Source: Clostridium sp. (GTDB taxonomy: Bacteria > Bacteroidota > Bacteroidia > Bacteroidales > Muribaculaceae). From it: a stretch of 44,993 bases of DNA. The notes below the pieces were generated by a model that was not told the origin of the DNA, did no database searches, and worked only from the letters and a program-made list of their open reading frames with translations. The translations under genes were made by a program, and so were the position numbers. The DNA lies in NCBI GenBank assembly GCA_023663805.1, contig JAMPGR010000007.1, positions 1 through 44,993 on the forward strand, written 5' to 3'. This document shows, piece by piece, positions 8,208 through 13,867 of this stretch (its first letter is position 1; each line of letters begins with the position of its first letter).

Positions 8208-8987
8208 CTAATTCGTCAGGACGCAGCGGATTTTGCCGACCTTCAGTTTTCCTTCGACCATTAGGGGGATGCGGCGCTCGTCGGTCGTCACCCACGCCGT
8301 GACCGGGTCGCTCGTCTGCTTTTTTCCGTCGGAGGTGAAGGTGAACTCGACTTTGTAGGCGTTGTATTTCTTTCCGTCGACCGTCAGGGTCTCGATGCCG
8401 CGGTATGAGAAACGCAGCAGTTCCTTGCGGCGGCCGGAGAAGATGTTGATCGTAATGGCATGGCCCGGAAGCATTGCCGTGAAGTCCATCGTCCGGAGGT
8501 AGTAGAACGCGCTGATAAAGTCGACGGTCATCCCCGTTGCCTGGAGCGAGGTCGTCGTCGAAACGAGTTCGCCGGTCTCGTTGTCGCGGCGCGTGCGGAC
8601 ACATTCGCCGCTGAATTCGTTCTTGAACTGGGTGAAATCGATCTGGTCGCAGACATATTTCCCACCTTCGTGGGCGATACGCTCGTAGCGGCGCGGCACG
8701 AGGGTCGTGCGGTGCATTATGCTCGTAAGGGTGTCGCGGAGCGAATAGAACTTGTCGGCCCACGGCTCGGAACGGGCGTAGAGAATCGCCCGGTAGTTGT
8801 CGTCGACGCGGTTCATCTTCAGGGTGACGCGTCCGGCGGTCTTGTTTACCAGGCCCCATTTGAACAGGACCTTGTAGTTCAAGGTCTCGTCAGGGAGATT
8901 GTCGTGGGAGGTCGCGGCCTGTGCGTTGCCGGCCACCAGCGCCGCCGTCGCGACGACGGCCAGCAGAAGACGAAGCAGTAGTTTCAT
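8208..8987 (-). CDS. DUF3108 family exported protein
   Basis: 259 residues from the ATG at 8987 (another in-frame ATG at 8996 would add three residues). The N-terminus MKLLLRLLLAVVATAALVAGNAQA is a clear Sec signal peptide. The mature part (ETLNYKVLFKWGLVNKTAGRVTLKM, LRTMDFTAMLPGHAITINIF, WVTTDERRIPLMVEGKLKVGKIRCVL) has the pattern of DUF3108, a periplasmic beta-rich family of unknown biochemical role. It lies 46 bp downstream of tdk on the same strand and is convergent with the flippase gene. Confidence 0.85.
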   Translation of the reverse strand: MKLLLRLLLAVVATAALVAGNAQAATSHDNLPDETLNYKVLFKWGLVNKTAGRVTLKMNRVDDNYRAILYARSEPWADKFYSLRDTLTSIMHRTTLVPRRYERIAHEGGKYVCDQIDFTQFKNEFSGECVRTRRDNETGELVSTTTSLQATGMTVDFISAFYYLRTMDFTAMLPGHAITINIFSGRRKELLRFSYRGIETLTVDGKKYNAYKVEFTFTSDGKKQTSDPVTAWVTTDERRIPLMVEGKLKVGKIRCVLTN

Positions 8988-9033
8988 AACAAGCATAACA
9001 ATTTAACAGTTATAGAACGCGCCGCGCGTCCTT

Positions 9034-9666
9034 TCAGTTCATTTCGGCCAGCGGAAGCGAACTGCGCACGGCCTGGGCTATCCGGCGGTTGCGCCAGCAA
9101 CTGCGGCATACGGCGATATAGCGGTCGTCGCCGCCGATCTCGACCTGGGCTCCATCCTCGACGAAGTCGCCGTTGGAATCGATGCGGGCGTTGATGATCG
9201 TCTTGCGGCCGCAGTTGCATGTCGATTTGATCTCGTCGATCGTGTCGGCGATCTCGAACAGGCGGCGCGAGCCCTCGAAGAGGCGGCTCTTAAAGTCTGT
9301 ACGCAGGCCGTAGCAGATCACGTTCGTCGCGAAGTCGTCGACCAGGCGTGCGAGTTGGTCGACCTGTTCGGCGCTGAGAAACTGAGCCTCGTCGACAAGA
9401 AGCCAGTCGGTCACGGCGCCTTCGCGGATAAAGCGGTCGCGGCAGAGGGTGTAGAGGTCGGTATCGGTGTAGATCCAGAGGCACTCGCGTTCGATTCCGA
9501 TGCGCGAGCGGATGACGTTCCGGGCATCGCGGGTGTCTATTACCGGCTTGAAACAGAGGTAACTGACCGAGCGTTCCTCGAAGTTGTAGGCGGTTGTCAG
9601 CAACAAGGCGGTTTTGGCCGACCCCATCGTTCCATAACGAAAATATAGTTTTCCTTTGCGTTCCAT
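9034..9666 (-). CDS. tdk: Thymidine kinase
   Basis: Phosphorylates thymidine with ATP in the salvage pathway. 210 residues, typical of the type II family: P-loop GTMGSAKT (12-19), Walker B DEAQF (92-96), and a zinc site formed by Cys150/Cys152 and Cys187/Cys190 (STCNC and VCRSC). A -7 box (TAACTTTG, 9679-9672) ends only 5 nt before the ATG, so the transcript would be nearly leaderless. No other Met precedes the P-loop except one inside it, which fixes the start. DUF3108 follows in the same direction. Confidence 0.96.
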   Translation of the reverse strand: MERKGKLYFRYGTMGSAKTALLLTTAYNFEERSVSYLCFKPVIDTRDARNVIRSRIGIERECLWIYTDTDLYTLCRDRFIREGAVTDWLLVDEAQFLSAEQVDQLARLVDDFATNVICYGLRTDFKSRLFEGSRRLFEIADTIDEIKSTCNCGRKTIINARIDSNGDFVEDGAQVEIGGDDRYIAVCRSCWRNRRIAQAVRSSLPLAEMN

Positions 9667-9671
9667 AACTG

Positions 9672-9679
9672 CAAAGTTA
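9672..9679 (-). promoter_or_regulatory. -7 promoter box of tdk
   Basis: TAACTTTG followed by C on the minus strand, a full match to TAnnTTTG. Only CAGTT separates it from the ATG at 9666, so transcription would begin at or within about 2 nt of the start codon. Confidence 0.6.
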
Positions 9680-9853
9680 GCATTTCTCTCCGGATTTACC
9701 GAAAAAAAAATATAAACTATAAATACGTATCGCTACTCCATCTTCATCGCTTACACAACCGAACAGATGTGTGTCATCATCCAATACCGCGAAAGCCCCA
9801 ACTGGACTGTCGCCATACAAGAATAATTCCTTACTTTATCCATACGCTTTCTT

Positions 9854-11188
9854 TCAGATTAAAATGTTTATAGATTGCATCAGGATGACTTCGCAGGTGT
9901 CGGCGGTGACAGGGAACTCAGCCGAATTTTTTACTCCGGGGATCCACACAACCCTGCCGTCACGCACCAGCAGACGAATCTGCCGCTTATCCCGCGCCGA
10001 CAGTTTCGCATCGACGAAGATGTCGCTGACCAACCGCGAGCAACGCATCCCGAACGGACGCATACGGTCGCCACGGCGCCACGGGCGGTATTCCCACCGC
10101 GGCTCCCCTTCCATAACAGAGGCATCGAACCAGGCTTCCGACGGATCGCGCCGCGGACTGAACCGGTCGCGCCCCAGGCGCGTGACTTCGATCGGACTGC
10201 CGGCCAGGTCGGTCACCGTCGCCGCAGTCGGGCCGTCGTCAGCGTCCCCGTCCTCGCGCCGCGACAGCACACCCCGGTCGAGTTCCCACCCTCCGAACCT
10301 CAGCCCCGACCCCGAGGCGGAGCGCAGTATCCCTGCAATCTGGTTATCGGAGAGTCCGCCGTCGCACCGCCGCATATACTCCGACAGCAGTTCGCGCGCC
10401 ATCGGCTCCGACGCTGCCAGAGCAGCGACATCGATCCGGCCGCCGCTGTCATCGACATAGCGCGCCATTCGCCCGCCGACAAGTTCGGCGAGCAGCCGGT
10501 CCTGGCTCTCGAGGTGGCCGATGGTTGCCGACAGGCGGTCGACGGCGCCGGGGAAGGCGGCCTCGATCCGCGGCAGGATGTCGTTTCGCAAGCGGTTGCG
10601 GCGGAATTCATCGCTGTTGTTCGAACTGTCCTCGACCCAGTCGAGGCCGCGGAGGCGAAGGTACTCGCGGATCTCCTCGCGCGTCACCCCGATCAGGGGC
10701 CTGACAAAGATTCCGCGGCGGGGGCGCATCGAACTTAGCCCGTGGAGCCCCGAGCCGCGCAGGGCGTTCAGCATAAAGGTCTCGATACGATCCTGGCGGT
10801 GGTGGCCTATGGCGACGCGGTCGAGCCTCTCGACGGCGGCAGTTTCGGCGAACCAGCGGTAGCGCAGTTCGCGGCAGGCCATCTCGAGCGACTCCCCCGT
10901 CTGCTCGGCGCGGGCGCGGGTATCGAACGCGACAGTCAGGAACCGGCACCCGAGCCGCCGGGCCGTCTCGCGGGCGAAAGCAGTATCGCGGTCGCTCTCG
11001 GCGCCGCGCAGCGCGAAGTTGCAGTTCAGCGCCGTCGTGTCGTAGCCGAGCGCGGTCATCGCGGCGAGCAGGGCGACCGAATCTGCGCCGCCGCTGAGCG
11101 CCACCCCGATCCGCATCCCCGGTTCGGCGAGCCTGTAGCGGGTAATCGTCTCCGCAACCTTCCGTTCAAAATCAGTCATATCAGCCAT
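9854..11188 (-). CDS. tilS: tRNA(Ile)-lysidine synthetase
   Basis: Modifies C34 of the CAU-anticodon tRNA-Ile to lysidine, making it read AUA; essential in most bacteria. 444 residues with the N-type ATP-pyrophosphatase loop SGGADS (32-37), the RxxR-type motif region NCNFALRGAESDRD (55-68), GHHRQDRIETFMLNALRGSGLHGL and RPLIGVTREEIREYL, then the TilS substrate-binding and C-terminal domain (WEYRPWRRGDRMRPFGM). An in-frame ATG three codons later (11179) is an alternative start. A -7 box at 11204-11197 leaves only 8 nt before the first ATG. 187 bp separate it from tdk. Confidence 0.96.
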   Translation of the reverse strand: MADMTDFERKVAETITRYRLAEPGMRIGVALSGGADSVALLAAMTALGYDTTALNCNFALRGAESDRDTAFARETARRLGCRFLTVAFDTRARAEQTGESLEMACRELRYRWFAETAAVERLDRVAIGHHRQDRIETFMLNALRGSGLHGLSSMRPRRGIFVRPLIGVTREEIREYLRLRGLDWVEDSSNNSDEFRRNRLRNDILPRIEAAFPGAVDRLSATIGHLESQDRLLAELVGGRMARYVDDSGGRIDVAALAASEPMARELLSEYMRRCDGGLSDNQIAGILRSASGSGLRFGGWELDRGVLSRREDGDADDGPTAATVTDLAGSPIEVTRLGRDRFSPRRDPSEAWFDASVMEGEPRWEYRPWRRGDRMRPFGMRCSRLVSDIFVDAKLSARDKRQIRLLVRDGRVVWIPGVKNSAEFPVTADTCEVILMQSINILI

Positions 11189-11196
11189 AGATGTTG

Positions 11197-11204
11197 CAAA
11201 GATA
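11197..11204 (-). promoter_or_regulatory. -7 promoter box of tilS
   Basis: TATCTTTG followed by C on the minus strand. The first tilS ATG is 8 nt downstream, implying a leader of only a few nucleotides. It lies back to back with the plus-strand box at 11216-11223. Confidence 0.6.
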
Positions 11205-11215
11205 AGGATTTTTCG

Positions 11216-11223
11216 TAACTTTG
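11216..11223 (+). promoter_or_regulatory. -7 promoter box of the WG-repeat gene
   Basis: TAACTTTG followed by CC, full match to TAnnTTTG. It is 10 bp before the first ATG (11234) and 19 bp before the second (11243). Confidence 0.6.
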
Positions 11224-11233
11224 CCGGAAAAAT

Positions 11234-11797
11234 ATGCCGAATATGAGAATTAAACGCTTCGCTGAAATAGCCGCCGGATTATTCATCCTCCTTGCTGCCG
11301 CCACGCCCGCCTCAACTACCGCTGCCGGGAAAACTCCGAAAGATTTTGTCGAATATAAAGCCACGAAAGGTTTCGACGACAAAGGATTTTGCCTCGTAAA
11401 GGAAAACGGGAAGTCAGGCCTGATTAATTTGAAAGGCACTGTCGTCATACCAACCGAGTTCGACCAGATAGGCCAGTTCGATGACAAAGGGTTCTGCATG
11501 GTCAGGAAAGGTACGGATTGGGGTATCTACAATATGCGCGGAACGGTTGTGATACCGGTCGAATTCGACCAGATTGGCCAGTTCGACGACAAAGGATTCT
11601 GTATAGTCGGGAAGAAAGGGAAGCAGGGCATCTACAATATGCGCGGAACCGCAATTATTCCGGTCGAGTTCGATGAGATAAAAGAGTTCGACGACAAAGG
11701 CTTCTGCTACGTCCGGAAAGGGAAGAAATGGGGAGTATACAATATGCGCGGAACCGAAGTCATCCCCGTCAAGTACGACTCAATCGGCGACATCTGA
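11234..11797 (+). CDS. Exported WG (KWG) repeat protein
   Basis: 187 residues; an in-frame ATG at 11243 would give a more standard signal peptide (MRIKRFAEIAAGLFILLAAA). The mature part is four near-identical ~35-residue units, each with the order FDDKGFC-V--G----GIYNMRGT-VIPVEFDQI. These are WG/KWG repeats, expected to form beta-propeller-like or binding surfaces. The repeats are also similar at the DNA level (GTCGAATTCGACCAGAT and relatives recur), which suggests recent duplication within the gene. Function is unknown; it may bind protein or glycan outside the cytosol. No other domain is present. Confidence 0.88.
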   Translation: MPNMRIKRFAEIAAGLFILLAAATPASTTAAGKTPKDFVEYKATKGFDDKGFCLVKENGKSGLINLKGTVVIPTEFDQIGQFDDKGFCMVRKGTDWGIYNMRGTVVIPVEFDQIGQFDDKGFCIVGKKGKQGIYNMRGTAIIPVEFDEIKEFDDKGFCYVRKGKKWGVYNMRGTEVIPVKYDSIGDI

Positions 11798-11941
11798 GCC
11801 TGGCCCGGCACTAGCCCCAGCCAATCCCCTGAAGGGTAATGCCCGCCTCAGCCCCGAAGGGGCGTTATCGTGATAAAACCCCAGGCAACACCTGCGAAAC
11901 GCCTGCCACCGCATTATAACCATCTATTTTTCAGCATTATC

Positions 11942-12016
11942 GTAGGGGCGTGGTCTGCCACGCCCGTCCCTATACAGAGTATCGTCCAAGCGGACGCGGA
12001 AGGCCGCGCCCCCTAC
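11942..12016. repeat. REP-like composite palindrome
   Basis: The ends GTAGGGGCG and CGCCCCCTAC are inverted copies (one base of length difference). Inside lie two stems, CGTGG-tctg-CCACG and CGCGG-aagg-CCGCG, separated by a short AT-richer spacer. The whole can fold as a two-armed hairpin. This looks like a dispersed intergenic palindrome rather than a gene or simple terminator; only one copy is in the window. Confidence 0.55.
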
Positions 12017-12202
12017 ATCTCATCACTATATATCAACGTTCTACGCCAACTTCAAATCATTTCCTAGCGCTACTACAATCAACACATTATCCATCAATAT
12101 TTTCGACTCTGTTTCTCAACAATGTTATACACTATTGTAACATCGCCGTAACGAATTTAACATTTCTTAACGCGCTCAGAATTTTTGCGTGTAACTTCTT
12201 TG

Positions 12203-12210
12203 TAACTTTG
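12203..12210 (+). promoter_or_regulatory. -7 promoter box of the ECF sigma gene
   Basis: TAACTTTG followed by C, with a TTTTTG upstream at 12182-12187 as a loose -33 element. The implied leader is about 85 nt. Confidence 0.6.
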
Positions 12211-12301
12211 CATTGTCAAACGACAACAACACGTTTCGACAACCAACCGAAAAAGATATAAACAAAGACATATCCCATTCACCTCTAAAAAACCAAAAGT
12301 T

Positions 12302-12811
12302 ATGGCAACAACCGCAATATCCTTCACCGCACGCTTAACCGCTCTTCAGGCCAACATGTTCAACTTCGCCCTGATGCTCACATCGGACCGCGACGACGCG
12401 CAGGATCTCGTGCAGGACACTATGCTGAAGGTCCTCGCGAACCAGGATAAATATGCCGAAAACACTAACTTCAAGGGGTGGGTGTTCACGATCATGCGCA
12501 ATATCTTCATCAACAACTACCGGCGCATTGTCCGCGCCGCGACAGTCGTTGACCGCACCGAAGATCTCTACCACCTCAATATCTCGCAGGACTCGGGTAT
12601 TGCATCGCCCGAATCGAGTTACAGCACCGGCGAGATCATGGATGCCATCAATTCGTTCGACGACAAGTTCCGCGTACCGTTCTCGATGCATGTCGCCGGA
12701 TACAAATATAACGAGATAGCCGAAAAGATGGAGCTTCCGCTCGGAACCGTCAAGAGCCGTATCTTCTCGGCCCGCCAGATGCTCCAGGAGCGCTTCTCGG
12801 ACTACAGATGA
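12302..12811 (+). CDS. ECF-type RNA polymerase sigma factor
   Basis: 169 residues with sigma region 2 (MFNFALMLTSDRDDAQDLVQDTMLKVL and GWVFTIMRNIFINNYRR, about residues 19-80) and region 4 with its helix-turn-helix (FRVPFSMHVAGYKYNEIAEKM then LPLGTVKSRIFSARQML, about 118-162). It directs RNA polymerase to a dedicated promoter set. No anti-sigma gene is adjacent: upstream is the WG-repeat gene, downstream a terminator-like repeat and the GNAT module. Control is therefore probably transcriptional through its own leader or via a distant regulator. Starts at an ATG 91 nt after the -7 box. Confidence 0.94.
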   Translation: MATTAISFTARLTALQANMFNFALMLTSDRDDAQDLVQDTMLKVLANQDKYAENTNFKGWVFTIMRNIFINNYRRIVRAATVVDRTEDLYHLNISQDSGIASPESSYSTGEIMDAINSFDDKFRVPFSMHVAGYKYNEIAEKMELPLGTVKSRIFSARQMLQERFSDYR

Positions 12812-12875
12812 TATTATCTAATACTCAATTCGATAAAACACACTCTTTTTCCCTAGCAATACTGCCATTTTTGAT

Positions 12876-12927
12876 TATTGATTGACGAAAGTAGCCCCCG
12901 GAGATGATGAGAATCATCTCCGGGGGC
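12876..12927. repeat. 52-bp direct repeat with terminator-like hairpin, left copy
   Basis: Matches 13790-13841 over 52 bp with a single difference (T here, C there). The last 34 bases are a perfect inverted repeat: 15-bp arms GCCCCCGGAGATGAT and ATCATCTCCGGGGGC around GAGA. It follows the sigma-factor stop by ~65 bp, so it can act as that gene's terminator (AATTT follows). Confidence 0.85.
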
Positions 12928-12990
12928 AATTTCTCCGTACCCCGCTGACAATTTATAGCCTTAAGATCTAATCATATCGAAAAATTGTTG

Positions 12991-12998
12991 TAACTTTG
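12991..12998 (+). promoter_or_regulatory. -7 promoter box of the GNAT module
   Basis: TAACTTTG followed by T, a match to TAnnTTTG, 27 bp before the ATG at 13025. It lies inside the AT-rich segment between the two direct repeats, so the module carries its own promoter. Confidence 0.6.
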
Positions 12999-13024
12999 TA
13001 AACGAAAATACAAAAAGTTCATAT

Positions 13025-13177
13025 ATGGCAAGACCTATTAAAGAAACACCGATTCTCTTTGGTTCGGATGCCAGGCGGTTTGAGGAACGTATGCAGAATC
13101 CTCCGAAAGTATCCCCCGAAAAACGTGCCCAAATCAGAAAGTCTTTTGAAACCGTCATGAAGATGATGGTTAATTAA
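13025..13177 (+). CDS. Small 50-residue protein, putative antitoxin of the GNAT pair
   Basis: Short ORF of 50 residues: begins MARPIKETPILFG, then SDARRFEERMQNPPKVSPEKR and a C-terminal helix QIRKSFETVMKMMVN. It is rich in charged residues and likely helical; no named domain is recognised. The stop (13175-13177) is 3 bp before the GNAT start, and a -7 box precedes it, so the two genes form a two-cistron unit. Small gene first and GNAT second is the layout of type II toxin-antitoxin pairs, although the usual antitoxin of GNAT toxins is a ribbon-helix-helix DUF1778 protein, which this does not clearly resemble. The antitoxin role is inference from position. Confidence 0.75.
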   Translation: MARPIKETPILFGSDARRFEERMQNPPKVSPEKRAQIRKSFETVMKMMVN

Positions 13178-13180
13178 GTA

Positions 13181-13729
13181 ATGACCAGAGAAGAATTTCA
13201 ATCAAAATGCAGAGTGCGCCGTCTTAATGTCGGTGATACCATCGATGCGTTTGACTGTCACGATGAGGACTTGAATGACTTTATTCTCAATGAAGCAAGC
13301 CTTTATCGCAATGCTTTGTTATCTGTTACTTACGTAGTCGAGGATAAAACTACAGGAGAGATACTGGCATATTTCAGTTTATCAAACGACAAAATATCCA
13401 TATCAGATTTTGAGAGTAAGGCTGAATACAACAGATTCAGAAAACACAAATTTGTAAATGAGAAAAGACTAAGAAGTTATCCTGCTATAAAAATAGGTCG
13501 TTTAGCAATTGCTAAATCAGCCCAACATCAGTCCATAGGCACATACCTGTTGGAGTTTATTGAAGACTACTTCATTGTCGACAATAAATCCGGATGCCGT
13601 TTTGTCACAGTAGATGCCTATGTGAACGCTATTCCATTCTACATCAAGAATAATTATCAGTTTCTCAATAACGACGATGAGGATAAGTGTACAAGAGTAA
13701 TGTACTTTGACCTAGCATCGCTGCTTTGA
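13181..13729 (+). CDS. GNAT family N-acetyltransferase, putative toxin
   Basis: 182 residues with a GNAT fold: strand IKIGRLAI (103-110), the acetyl-CoA pyrophosphate-binding loop region AQHQSIGTYLLEF (114-126, close to Q/RxxGxG/A), strand CRFVTVDAYVNA (139-150) and AIPFYIKNNYQF (150-161), where Y154 matches the Tyr that acts as proton donor. The layout RLAI / G-T-LL / VDA / FY resembles TacT/AtaT-type toxins, which acetylate aminoacyl-tRNA and stop translation. Base composition is clearly AT-richer than the neighbours, suggesting horizontal origin. It follows the 50-aa gene by 3 bp. A non-toxin acetyltransferase is the alternative. Confidence 0.85.
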   Translation: MTREEFQSKCRVRRLNVGDTIDAFDCHDEDLNDFILNEASLYRNALLSVTYVVEDKTTGEILAYFSLSNDKISISDFESKAEYNRFRKHKFVNEKRLRSYPAIKIGRLAIAKSAQHQSIGTYLLEFIEDYFIVDNKSGCRFVTVDAYVNAIPFYIKNNYQFLNNDDEDKCTRVMYFDLASLL

Positions 13730-13789
13730 TTTGATATTTAACTCAAGTTTTTTCAATAAAGCGATTTTTGAAAAAACAATCGTAATGCG

Positions 13790-13841
13790 TATTGATTGAC
13801 GAAAGTAGCCCCCGGAGACGATGAGAATCATCTCCGGGGGC
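13790..13841. repeat. 52-bp direct repeat with terminator-like hairpin, right copy
   Basis: Second copy of the repeat at 12876-12927 (51 of 52 identical). One base change puts a mismatch in the otherwise 15-bp stem. It sits 60 bp after the GNAT stop and 26 bp before the stop of the convergent secreted-protein gene (13868), so it can serve as terminator in either direction. Confidence 0.85.
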
Positions 13842-13867
13842 CATTGTTTATCTGTCGTCAGAGGCGA

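Larger units (their letters stand above)
11798..12301. other. Gene-free stretch with small hairpins, REP-like element and sigma-factor leader
   Basis: I see no credible gene here. The first ~75 bp hold two small hairpins (CCCTGAAGGG and GCCCCGAAGGGGC, the latter near 11852) that may end the WG-gene transcript. A GC-rich composite palindrome follows at 11942-12016. The sequence then becomes AT-rich up to the promoter box at 12203 and the ~90-nt leader of the sigma-factor gene. A weak inverted repeat ACAAT-N10-ATTGT at 12119-12138 is a possible operator. Confidence 0.6.

Noticed and set aside
11870..12261. Small ORFs at 11870-12067 and 11950-12261
   Set aside because: They overlap the REP-like palindrome and the sigma promoter region and have no coding character or protein similarity that I can recognise.
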